The notes beneath the pieces were generated by a model. That model ran no database searches. It saw nothing but the letters and a program-made list of their open reading frames with translations, and was not told where the DNA came from. From Allosphingosinicella deserti (GTDB lineage: Bacteria; Pseudomonadota; Alphaproteobacteria; Sphingomonadales; Sphingomonadaceae), in assembly GCF_003012735.1 (NCBI RefSeq), contig NZ_PXYI01000002.1, positions 822,611 through 886,610 of the forward strand: 64,000 nucleotides of DNA, given 5' to 3'. Made by a program: the position numbers and the translations under genes. Shown piece by piece: positions 8,776 through 16,184 of the stretch; within the stretch, counting starts at the first letter, position 1; each line of letters begins with the position of its first letter.

Positions 8776-9173
8776 CGTCCGGACCGCGTGAACAGACGTG
8801 CGACAGAGTCGAAAAGCGTCGGCCGGTGCTGTTGCAGGCTTTCCGTCTGGCGTGGGGCAGGGTCGATGCCGAGGCCGTTGGCGACTTCCATCAAGGCGGT
8901 CCAGCTTGCGCTTGTCATCGTCCAGGACGCCTCACCCGCTTCCTCGCCGCTGCGGTAGCGAAGACGCTCGAGCAGCCATTCGGAGCAGGTCGCCTCGGCC
9001 TTCCGCGAAGTGGGGATTGCAGGGCCCGGCAGTGCTGCGGTGGCCTCGCGCAGCATGACCATCGCCTCGAATCGCTCGGAGGCGGGAAGGGCGGCAAGGA
9101 TCGCCCTTTGCGTGCGCTCGGGCAGGGCGTTGAACTCGGCGCTGAGCGCTGCCAGGCCGTCGGGATCAGCCAT
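8772..9173 (-). CDS. Unrecognised protein in the FliG position
   Basis: A 133-aa soluble protein between fliF and fliH, the place where fliG normally sits. I see no FliG armadillo or EHPQ-type motif, and FliG is usually about 330-340 aa. The N-terminal 50 residues are helical (LPERTQRAILAALPASERFE). The rest has two Trp-containing helices (CSEWLLERLRYRS and ASWTALMEVANGLG). It overlaps fliH by ATGA and ends close to the fliF gene (overlap of 8 bases), so it is surely translated with them. It could be a highly reduced switch or export protein; the function is unknown. Confidence 0.7.
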   Translation of the reverse strand: MADPDGLAALSAEFNALPERTQRAILAALPASERFEAMVMLREATAALPGPAIPTSRKAEATCSEWLLERLRYRSGEEAGEASWTMTSASWTALMEVANGLGIDPAPRQTESLQQHRPTLFDSVARLFTRSGR

Positions 9174-10431
9174 CCGCGCGCTCCCGGCGGCTCAGTTGCA
9201 GCTGGATGCGCCGCGTCCATTCTTCCCGTTCAGCGGGCGTCAGAGCGGCCCGGCGCGTGCGCGCCAGCAGGAGAGCGAGCGCGCCAAGCGCAATCACCGC
9301 CACCGCCGCGATGAGCCAGGCATCGCTGTTCAGCCGCCGCGCGGTCCAGGCGGGTGCATCCGTCCCGTCGCTGCCTGGCAATCTTGCGGCCGGCGTCGGC
9401 GTGGCCGGAACCGCTGCGCCTTGCGACTCCACGGCAAACAGCAGATTGTCGCGCGCATCGAGCTTGAGCGCGTCCGTCACGGCATTGCCGGCAACGGTCT
9501 GATCTTCCGGGTTGAGCGCCGCCTGGGTCACCAGCTGAACCCGCAGGCGGAAGTTCCTCGTCTCGCCGGGCGCCGGCGCGACCATCGGGGACGCCGTCCC
9601 GCCGGCCGGGGGCGGAGCCGACGGCGCCGTCGGGTCGGGGCTCTGGCCCGGCTCGGGAAGGATCAGCACGCGGACGTTCACGTTCATTCCGGGCAGCACG
9701 CGGTCGACCGCGGCGCGTGCCCGCGCCGCATAATAATCGGCGACTGCGTTGCGCTCGGCGATTTCGGGCGCAAGCGCGACCTCCGGCAACGCCGCCTGGC
9801 TGACCACCCTGCCGAGCTCGTTGAGAACGACGACGTCGCCGATCGCGAGATCGGGGACTGTGGCAGCGACCAGCCGCTGGATACCGTAGACACGGCTCTC
9901 GTCGAGCAGCCGGCCCTGGACCGGGATCACCGTGACCGCCGCCTTGGGCATGCTTCGATTCCCGCGGAACAGCGACCGTTCCGGTATTGCCAGGTGAACG
10001 CGCGCGGTATCGATCCCGTCCATCATCGTAATGGTGCGGGACAGCTCACCCTGGAGCGCGCGCTGGTAGTTGATCTTCTGCGCGAACTCGGTGACGCCCA
10101 TGTCCGACTTGTTGAACAGCTCGAAGCCGGTCTGTCCCTTGAGCGGCGCATCGGAGCCGGCCATCGCGAGACGGACGGAATCGGCCTGGCCGTCGGGCAC
10201 CAGGATCGTGCCGCCCTGGTCCTGGAGCCGATAGGGGACGCTCTTCGCCTCGAGCTCCGCGACCACGGCGGAAGCCTCCGCCGCGCGCAGTCCGCTGAAC
10301 GCGACGACATAATCGGTGCGGAGGAAGGCAAAATAGCCCACGCCCAGCAATGCGACGACGACCGCGAAGATGGTCGCGGCCAGCGCCAGCTGGCGGCCCT
10401 GCACCGGGCGACGCATCGGTTGCTCCATCAT
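9166..10431 (-). CDS. fliF: Flagellar MS-ring protein FliF
   Basis: Forms the membrane ring on which the flagellum is built. The 421-aa protein has an N-terminal membrane helix at about 15-36, a YscJ/FliF periplasmic domain (FSGLRAAEASAVVAELEAKS, then SDMGVTEFAQKINYQRALQG and DTARVHLAIPERSLFR), a Pro/Ala-rich linker, and a second membrane helix near 375-393. FliF is commonly 530-570 aa, so this is a short version whose cytoplasmic tail (the FliG-binding site in other species) is only about 28 residues. Confidence 0.93.
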   Translation of the reverse strand: MMEQPMRRPVQGRQLALAATIFAVVVALLGVGYFAFLRTDYVVAFSGLRAAEASAVVAELEAKSVPYRLQDQGGTILVPDGQADSVRLAMAGSDAPLKGQTGFELFNKSDMGVTEFAQKINYQRALQGELSRTITMMDGIDTARVHLAIPERSLFRGNRSMPKAAVTVIPVQGRLLDESRVYGIQRLVAATVPDLAIGDVVVLNELGRVVSQAALPEVALAPEIAERNAVADYYAARARAAVDRVLPGMNVNVRVLILPEPGQSPDPTAPSAPPPAGGTASPMVAPAPGETRNFRLRVQLVTQAALNPEDQTVAGNAVTDALKLDARDNLLFAVESQGAAVPATPTPAARLPGSDGTDAPAWTARRLNSDAWLIAAVAVIALGALALLLARTRRAALTPAEREEWTRRIQLQLSRRERADG

Positions 10432-10438
10432 GGCAGGC

Positions 10439-10759
10439 TCAGAGCTGCATGTTCATGAAGTCGCGATAGCTCTCGAGCAGGCGCGCGCGGACCTGCATCG
10501 CGAGTTCCACCGACAGGCGCGCCTCCTCGAGCGCGTAGGTCACGCGATGGAGCGGCACGCTGTCGTCCAGCGCGAACTGGCGAACGAGCGCGTCGGCATT
10601 GTCGATCTTTGCTTCCATCGCGCGCAGCCCGTCGCCGAGAATGTTCTCGAAGCGCACGGGGGCGGCCGCCTGGTTCTGGATCGTGGGCAGCTGGATGCCG
10701 ACCTGGGTCAACACCGGATCGGCAAGCGCAGGACCGATGCTCGCGAGCGCCTCGATCAT
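10439..10759 (-). CDS. fliE: MS-ring/rod adaptor FliE
   Basis: Joins the rod to the MS ring. The 106-aa protein has the FliE C-terminal helical pattern, with VTYALEEARLSVELAMQVRA followed by RLLESYRDFMNMQL. It overlaps flgC by ATGA and lies 7 bases before fliF, the classic flgB-flgC-fliE-fliF order. Confidence 0.93.
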   Translation of the reverse strand: MIEALASIGPALADPVLTQVGIQLPTIQNQAAAPVRFENILGDGLRAMEAKIDNADALVRQFALDDSVPLHRVTYALEEARLSVELAMQVRARLLESYRDFMNMQL

Positions 10760-11187
10760 GACTGCCGTCCAAGATCGAGGGCCCGCGAATACATCTGGTG
10801 GGCCATGTTCATCGCCGTCAGATTGGCCTCATAGGCGCGCGAGGTCTTGATAAGCAGGGTCATCTCCCCCGCATGATCGACCGCCGGATAGCTGACGAAC
10901 CCATCGGGTGCCGCGTCGGGATGGCCGGGTTCGTAGACCCGCCGGATATTGCCCGCCGCCGGCTCGACGCCGACCACTCGAACGCCGCCGTCGCCCCGGG
11001 CCGCGGTCGTTCCGGACATCATCGCGGAGAAACCGCCTTGCGGACCGCTGAGGAGGCGCATCGGCCGATAGGCCTCGCCGGTTGCGGACCGGGTGGTGTT
11101 GATGTTGGCGAGGTTCTGCGCGATCACCTGCAGCCTCTGCCACTCGACGTCCAGGCCGGAGCGGCTGATTTCCATGGCGCGCATCAC
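10756..11187 (-). CDS. flgC: Proximal rod protein FlgC
   Basis: Rod subunit, 143 aa, close to the family length. The N-terminal signature is SGLDVEWQRLQVIAQNLANI and the C-terminal one is AYEANLTAMNMAHQMYSRAL. The start overlaps the flgB stop as ATGA (a second ATG follows directly). It is exported by the flagellar type III system. Confidence 0.95.
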   Translation of the reverse strand: MMRAMEISRSGLDVEWQRLQVIAQNLANINTTRSATGEAYRPMRLLSGPQGGFSAMMSGTTAARGDGGVRVVGVEPAAGNIRRVYEPGHPDAAPDGFVSYPAVDHAGEMTLLIKTSRAYEANLTAMNMAHQMYSRALDLGRQS

Positions 11188-11519
11188 TGGCCTCCGCGGA
11201 TGACGGTGCGGCTGATCTGCAGCTCTCGGCCCAGCAGGTCGACCAGCGCGGCGTAGCGCATTGCCGTTTCGGAAGCGGTCGCAAGCTCGAGATCGAGCCT
11301 CGGTTCCTCGCCCGCGCCGACGCTCTCCATCCGCGGGGTCATTGCGGCGATCGCTGCCGGTCCGCGCGACGCTGCCTCCTGCAGCACGGCCTCGAAGCTT
11401 ACCCGCATCGGGCGGTAGCCGGGCGAGTTCGCATTGGCCACGTTCTGGGCCGTGGCGATGGCGCGCAGCGACAAGCCGTCGAGCGCCTTCCCGATCAGGA
11501 CCTGGGTCACCGGGTTCAC
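11184..11519 (-). CDS. flgB: Proximal rod protein FlgB
   Basis: Rod subunit, 111 aa. The rod signature NVANANSPGYRPMRVSFEAV is near the N-terminus. The C-terminal ETAMRYAALVDLLGRELQIS helix is typical of FlgB. It is followed by flgC with an ATGA overlap and preceded by flgI with an 10-base gap. Confidence 0.93.
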   Translation of the reverse strand: MNPVTQVLIGKALDGLSLRAIATAQNVANANSPGYRPMRVSFEAVLQEAASRGPAAIAAMTPRMESVGAGEEPRLDLELATASETAMRYAALVDLLGRELQISRTVIRGGQ

Positions 11520-11529
11520 TTTGCTGCTC

Positions 11530-12660
11530 CTACTGAACGATGATGTCCGCGTGCAATGCGCCCGCGGCTTTGATGGCCTGGAGAATGCTGATCGTCCGGC
11601 GCGTCGTCACCCGTGCACGGGCAAGGCCTTCGACGAGGTCGGCAACTGCCGTATTGGGGAAGCGGATCACGGCCTCGCCCGCATCTTCGGAAACCTCGAG
11701 CTTGGTGTTGGTCACCACCAGGCTACGGACGTCGGAGGCGAAGCCGTCGATGAAGCTCGGCTGCGACGCCTGGCGCTCGCCGGTCACCGTGACCTTGATG
11801 TCGCCCTGCGAGATCGAGACGCTCGAGATCATCACGCCGCCGCCGGCGACGATCGTGCCGGTGCGCTCGTTGATCACCACGCGCGGCGCTGTCGCCGGCT
11901 CGACCGAGACATCCTCGAGCTGCGCCAGGAAGGCGGCCGTGGCGTCCGGCGCACCGCGGTAGCGTATCTTCACCTCGTCGGCATTCTTCACCCACGCGAT
12001 GCCCGGCCCGAAACGGCCGTTGACCGCCTCGGCGATGCGCTGTGCGGTGGAGAATCCCGGATCGGAAAGCAGGAAGCCGATCTCTCCCTGAGGCTGCAGC
12101 ACCTGCGAGTCGACCGGGACTTCGACCGTCGCACCGCCCTGCAAAAGGGCGGTCGTCGGATAGTTGCGCTGCTGCTGGTTGAGATCGCTCTCGAAATTGT
12201 GGCCGCCGGCGACGAGCGGTCCCTGCGCCAGCGCATAAGGCTTCTGGTCGGGCCCGAGAAGCGGCGTCATCAGCAGGGTTCCGCCGGCGAGGCTGCGGGC
12301 GTCGCCGACCGAGGAGATGACCGCATCCATCTTGTCGCCGACATTGGCCGACGGCTGTAGCCGGGCCGTGACGATGACCACCGCGACGTTGCGGCTGCTG
12401 ATCTGGTCGTCGGTGACGGCGGTGCCGAGGCGGCTCAGCACGTTGCGCAACGCCTGCCGGGTCATCGCGCTGCGCCTCGTGTCTCCCGATCCCGCCAGGC
12501 CGGTGACCAGGCCGTAGCCGATCAAGGCATTGTCGCGCCAGCCGTCGAAGCGGCCGAGCGCCTTGAGCGGCACCTGCTGCGCGGCGGCGGGGGCGAGCGG
12601 CACGCTCAACGCCAGCAGCGCCGCCGCGGCGCTCCACATCGTCCGGGCTGCGATGCGCAT
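11530..12660 (-). CDS. flgI: Flagellar P-ring protein FlgI
   Basis: Periplasmic ring in the peptidoglycan layer, 376 aa, the usual length. It has a cleavable Sec signal (about 1-28, ending APAAAQ) and conserved FlgI blocks (ALIGYGLVTGLAGSGDTRRS, then DAVISSVGDARSLAGGTLLM). Its start shares one base with the flgH stop (TGATG), so translation is probably coupled. Confidence 0.96.
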   Translation of the reverse strand: MRIAARTMWSAAAALLALSVPLAPAAAQQVPLKALGRFDGWRDNALIGYGLVTGLAGSGDTRRSAMTRQALRNVLSRLGTAVTDDQISSRNVAVVIVTARLQPSANVGDKMDAVISSVGDARSLAGGTLLMTPLLGPDQKPYALAQGPLVAGGHNFESDLNQQQRNYPTTALLQGGATVEVPVDSQVLQPQGEIGFLLSDPGFSTAQRIAEAVNGRFGPGIAWVKNADEVKIRYRGAPDATAAFLAQLEDVSVEPATAPRVVINERTGTIVAGGGVMISSVSISQGDIKVTVTGERQASQPSFIDGFASDVRSLVVTNTKLEVSEDAGEAVIRFPNTAVADLVEGLARARVTTRRTISILQAIKAAGALHADIIVQ

Positions 12661-13250
12661 CAGAGAAGCCCCAGGAAGTTGAACAGCCGGTTGATGATTC
12701 CGGGCCTTGCGCTGCGTGACACGAAGCCCTGCCCGTCATAGCGGATCTGGGCGTCGGCGATACGGCTCGACAGCACGCGGTTGTCGCTGGTGACGTCCTC
12801 CGGCCTGACACGGCCGCGCAGCGCGACATTGGTGGTCTCGCCGTTGATCTTCACCGACTGTTCGCCGCCGACCACCAGGTCGCCATTGGGCAGGATGTCG
12901 GTCACCCCGACCGTGATCTGCGCCACCAGTTTCTCCGTCCGCCGGACCTCGCCGCGGCCGCGATAGGATCCGCCGAATTCGAGGGAGCCTTCCTCCGACA
13001 GGGAGCCGCCGCGGATGCTCCCGCCCACCTGCGTATCCTTGCTCGAGCTGTTCTGAGCGGAATTGGCCGCCTCGACGCTCTGGTAGATGACCACCGTCAG
13101 CAGGTCGCCCCGCGCGGAGGCCTTGCGGTCCGCGCTCATCGCCGACCAGCTGGTGCCCTTGTAGAGGTCCTCGGCCTGCACTGCCGCCGCGGCCGTGCCG
13201 AGCAGGGTCGCGAGGCCGAGCATCCGGATGATCGAGGCCTTGCCCATCAT
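12660..13250 (-). CDS. flgH: Flagellar L-ring protein FlgH, lacking the lipobox
   Basis: Outer-membrane ring protein, 196 aa. FlgH features are clear: GDLLTVVIYQSVEAANSAQN, VGVTDILPNGDLVVGGEQSV and NVALRGRVRPEDVTSDN. The N-terminus is a signal peptide ending near VQAEDLY, with no cysteine at the position where FlgH normally has its lipidated Cys. The protein may therefore be secreted rather than lipid-anchored. The next gene in the transcript is flgI, its P-ring partner. Confidence 0.94.
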   Translation of the reverse strand: MMGKASIIRMLGLATLLGTAAAAVQAEDLYKGTSWSAMSADRKASARGDLLTVVIYQSVEAANSAQNSSSKDTQVGGSIRGGSLSEEGSLEFGGSYRGRGEVRRTEKLVAQITVGVTDILPNGDLVVGGEQSVKINGETTNVALRGRVRPEDVTSDNRVLSSRIADAQIRYDGQGFVSRSARPGIINRLFNFLGLL

Positions 13251-13924
13251 TTCCTCTCCGTGTCCGGCGCTGGAATGTCGAAGATGCTGCCGTCATCGGC
13301 GCGCACGAACATCCGGCTCCCCGGCAATGCCGCCTGGATCGCGACCACGGCGCGCTGCACCTCGACCGGGCCGACCCGGGAGACGAGAAGGAGCTTGTCG
13401 CCGCTGTCCGCCGCAAGGCCATCGGAGAGCAGGATGGGGCCGAGAGCGGCTCCCGCCTCGAGCGGACCTGCCGCCCGAACCGCATGGGCGTGCCGGTCGT
13501 ACCGAACTGCCGCCAGAGGCCGACCGGAGACACAGGCGGCCTCCTCGGTGTTGGCGGCGGTGATCACGCTTCCCTCCGCAAGCGGAGTGCGCACGATCCG
13601 GCAAAGGGGGGGCGCCGCGCGCGGGGGAGCGAAGGTGAACCGGATCGTTGCCCGGTCGGCATCCCGCTGCGGCGCCACCGCCAGGCCGGCGCGGCGGGCA
13701 AGGGCCTCGAGCGCCGCTGCGGACAGGGCGACACTGGTCCGTCCGGCGGGCAATGCGGCAATGACCCGGCCGGCGTGCCGTGCGCGCTGTTCCGTCCGCA
13801 GACCGCCGAGCTCGAAGGCGTCGGCCAGCCTGATCTCGCGGCTCGCAAGCGCGATTTCGCGGTCGGCCTTGACCGTCAGCGTCGTCGCCGCGGTCGCGAC
13901 AATGAGAAGAGCGCCGGCAATCAT
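13247..13924 (-). CDS. flgA: P-ring assembly chaperone FlgA
   Basis: Periplasmic chaperone for P-ring assembly, about 225 aa from the ATG at 13922-13924. It has an N-terminal signal segment (MIAGALLIVATAATTLTVKA) and a C-terminal SAF-like domain (RIVRTPLAEGSVITAANTEE, then GPVEVQRAVVAIQAALPGSR). It follows flgG by 4 bases and overlaps flgH by ATGA. A longer ORF reaches 13951 but would start inside flgG. Confidence 0.85.
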   Translation of the reverse strand: MIAGALLIVATAATTLTVKADREIALASREIRLADAFELGGLRTEQRARHAGRVIAALPAGRTSVALSAAALEALARRAGLAVAPQRDADRATIRFTFAPPRAAPPLCRIVRTPLAEGSVITAANTEEAACVSGRPLAAVRYDRHAHAVRAAGPLEAGAALGPILLSDGLAADSGDKLLLVSRVGPVEVQRAVVAIQAALPGSRMFVRADDGSIFDIPAPDTERK

Positions 13925-13928
13925 GGGA

Positions 13929-14702
13929 TCAGCGGCGCAGGCCGTTGGCAAGCGCCATCAGCTGGTCGGCCGCCTGGACGATTTGCGCGTTGGCGGCGAA
14001 AGCACGCTGGACGAGCAGGAGCTGCACCATCTCGGTGGAGAGTTCGACATTGGATTGCTCGCGCGCGCCCTGGACGAACGTGCCGACGCCGTCCTCGCCC
14101 GCCGCGGCGTCGGCGACCTTGACGCTCTCGCCGGCCGCATAGAGGCCGCCGTCGAGCCGCTCCAGCGCCGCCGCATCGTCGACCTTGACCAGGCTGATCT
14201 GGCCGAGCTCGATCGCACCGGTCTCCTGCCCTGAGACACCCTTTACGGTACCGTCCGAGGAGATCTCGATTGCCGTGACGTCCGCCGGAATGGTGATTCC
14301 CGCCTTGAGCGGCAGGCCCTGCTCGGTTGCGAGCAGCCCATCCTCGTTGACCTTGAGCGTGCCGCCCCGCCAGAGCAGGGTCTGACCCGCCGGGCCTGCC
14401 AACTCGATGAAGCCGCGGCCCTGGACCGCGACGTCGAACGGGTTGCCCGTCGATGCGATCTTGCCCTGCTGGTCGATCATGGCGATGGCGCTGGACGTAA
14501 CCCCGGACGCCGACGACAGGCTCGCGCCAAGGTCGGGACGAACGACGTCGCCGTCGGGCACCAGCGCCATCATCTCCGAGAATCGTACCGTCGAGCGCTT
14601 GAACGCCGGCGTGTTCACGTTGGAAATGTTGTTGGCGATCGTGTCGAGCGCGCGCTGCTGTGCGTCGAGGCCGATGGCGCCGACGTAAAATGCTCCGTTC
14701 AT
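13929..14702 (-). CDS. flgG: Distal rod protein FlgG
   Basis: Rod protein, 257 aa, near the FlgG length of about 260. The N-terminal signature is LDTIANNISNVNTPAFKRST, the middle carries the FlgG/FlgF block GNPFDVAVQGRGFIEL, and the C-terminus has SNVELSTEMVQLLLVQRAFA. It overlaps flgF by ATGA and precedes flgA. Confidence 0.92.
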   Translation of the reverse strand: MNGAFYVGAIGLDAQQRALDTIANNISNVNTPAFKRSTVRFSEMMALVPDGDVVRPDLGASLSSASGVTSSAIAMIDQQGKIASTGNPFDVAVQGRGFIELAGPAGQTLLWRGGTLKVNEDGLLATEQGLPLKAGITIPADVTAIEISSDGTVKGVSGQETGAIELGQISLVKVDDAAALERLDGGLYAAGESVKVADAAAGEDGVGTFVQGAREQSNVELSTEMVQLLLVQRAFAANAQIVQAADQLMALANGLRR

Positions 14703-15409
14703 CGTCCCGACCCTTGTCCGAATGTACTGATCGCGCGGCCAAGCAGGTCGTCATAGACCTGCACCAGCCTTGCTCCGCTTTCCGCCTGGCGGAGCGCCGC
14801 CATCATCGAGACCATCTCGTCGCCGAGGGTGACGTTGGAGGTTTCAAGCGCGCCCTGCCGGATCTGCGGCCGCGAAACCTCTCGTGGCCCCGCGAGCCCG
14901 AATGCGAACAGGGAGCCGCTTGCGGGCTGCAGCTGCGCCGCCTCGGCGGGCGCGTACAGTCCGATCCTGGCGGTCGGACGCCCGTCCTCGAGCAGCGTGC
15001 CGTCGCCGGTGATCTCGATGGCGCTGCCGCGAACGACGAGGTCGCCGCCGCCCGCCTGTTGCAGCCGGTGGCCGGCAGGCGTGATCAGGGTTCCGTCGTC
15101 GGCGACCCGGAACTGCCCCTGCCGCGTATAGCGAAGATCGCCTCCGGCCATGATCTGGAAGAAGCCCTCGCCGTCGATCGCCAGATCGAGCGGATTCGCA
15201 CTCGGGCTGATCTTGCCCTGGCCGATGTCGGCTCGGGCGAGAACCTCCTGGACCTGATCGGCCGCGGAGGCTTGTTCCAGCGAGTGCGTGAAGCTCAGCT
15301 GACGCTTGTATCCAGGCGTCACCGCGTTCGCCACGTTGTTCGAGACCATTTCAAGTCGTCGCGTCGAGCTGCTCAGAATAGCGCTCGCGGCGTCGATGAG
15401 CCCCCCCAT
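14699..15409 (-). CDS. flgF: Rod protein FlgF, first gene of the operon
   Basis: Rod protein, 236 aa from the ATG at 15407-15409 (MGGLIDAASAILSS). It has the signatures MVSNNVANAVTPGYKRQLSF, NPLDLAIDGEGFFQIM and SNVTLGDEMVSMMAALRQAE. I rejected the longer frame up to 15472 because its extra residues look non-coding and lack a ribosome site. It is the first gene of the flagellar operon; the promoter must lie in 15410-15600. Confidence 0.9.
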   Translation of the reverse strand: MGGLIDAASAILSSSTRRLEMVSNNVANAVTPGYKRQLSFTHSLEQASAADQVQEVLARADIGQGKISPSANPLDLAIDGEGFFQIMAGGDLRYTRQGQFRVADDGTLITPAGHRLQQAGGGDLVVRGSAIEITGDGTLLEDGRPTARIGLYAPAEAAQLQPASGSLFAFGLAGPREVSRPQIRQGALETSNVTLGDEMVSMMAALRQAESGARLVQVYDDLLGRAISTFGQGSGR

Positions 15410-16184
15410 CTTCGTACCCCGGTTCAAATTTTGCCCGGCGCACCTATGGGCGCCCGACCATGGTTTTGACAAGCTTGGCCGAAACGGTGTGCCAATCGCT
15501 GATTATGCATGCTGCGCCGCAGAAAACGGCCATTTTCTAATGGTTATTGGTGCTTTTAGATCAAAGCGTTAACGCGCTTATCCACAGCTTTTTTGAAGCA
15601 GCGTGGAACGATATGCCGGTTTTCGCGTGCGCCGGGGGCTTCCGGGCTGTGAAATGTTGCGCTTGCAGCCTCTCCCGGATGCCGGATTTGGCGCTCCAGG
15701 GTTGTCGACGGTGAGGAAAAGGGCTGGCCTGATTCGCCGCACATGTCTGGGGAGGCCGGCTCTCAAGCCGCACCCGGATACTGTCGTGCGGTGCATTGCT
15801 TTCACCGGGCGAAGCCCTGCCTCGGAGCAGCGGCGGGGTAGGGGCAAGCTGTCGCCAGTGGTCCATGTGCCGGCGCAGCGGTGCCGGGAGAGCGATCGCA
15901 GTGCCCGGTGCGGCATGGCGGGGAATCGCGCACCCAGGGAAGGGCGGCCGCAGGCCGCGGGCCCGCAAGCGCTGAACTGGCGATTGCCTCGACAAACCGA
16001 GGACTTCTTCCGGTGCGAACGTCGAGAGGGTGGAAGGTGACCCGTGCGGGCTGCGCATCCCCTGGATGTCGGCGGAGTCCCGAAGCAACGTGAAAAAAAG
16101 TTCTAAACAATCGATCCGTCTTCCCGATCAACGGTCGATCTCGCGCAGGTCCCTGCTGCGCGGGTCGATATTGCGGGGGCGTCC
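15410..16184. other. Intergenic region between flgF and Rhs1
   Basis: A 775-base divergent spacer. It should hold the flgF promoter on the minus strand and the Rhs1 promoter on the plus strand. An AT-rich patch around 15520-15600 contains a palindrome (gcgttaacgc, 15566-15575) and one perfect DnaA-box sequence (ttatccaca, 15578-15586). Open frames here on both strands are rich in Arg, Pro and Gly, have no recognisable motif, and I do not believe they are genes. Confidence 0.6.
16104..16130 (+). promoter_or_regulatory. Candidate sigma-28 (FliA) promoter of Rhs1
   Basis: The sequence is TAAA (16104-16107), a 15-base spacer, then CCCGATCA (16123-16130). The known FliA consensus is TAAA-N15-GCCGATAA, so the -35 core and spacing are exact and 6 of 8 -10 bases match. 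An A-run lies just upstream. The -10 ends 54 bases before the Rhs1 ATG. The second Rhs gene has an equivalent element with a different spacer sequence. Confidence 0.5.

Noticed and set aside
15475..15494. Sigma-54-like sequence upstream of flgF on the minus strand (ttggcac followed by ttcggcc)
   Set aside because: The -24 GG is followed by GC at the wrong distance (12 instead of 10 bases), so it does not fit the strict sigma-54 spacing.
15578..15586. Perfect DnaA box (ttatccaca) in an AT-rich patch
   Set aside because: A single box with no cluster and no replication gene nearby; chance or a minor regulatory site is more likely than an origin.
15561..16088. 175-aa open frame on the minus strand in the flgF-Rhs1 spacer
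   Set aside because: Arg/Pro-rich composition, no ribosome site or motif, and it overlaps the likely Rhs1 promoter.
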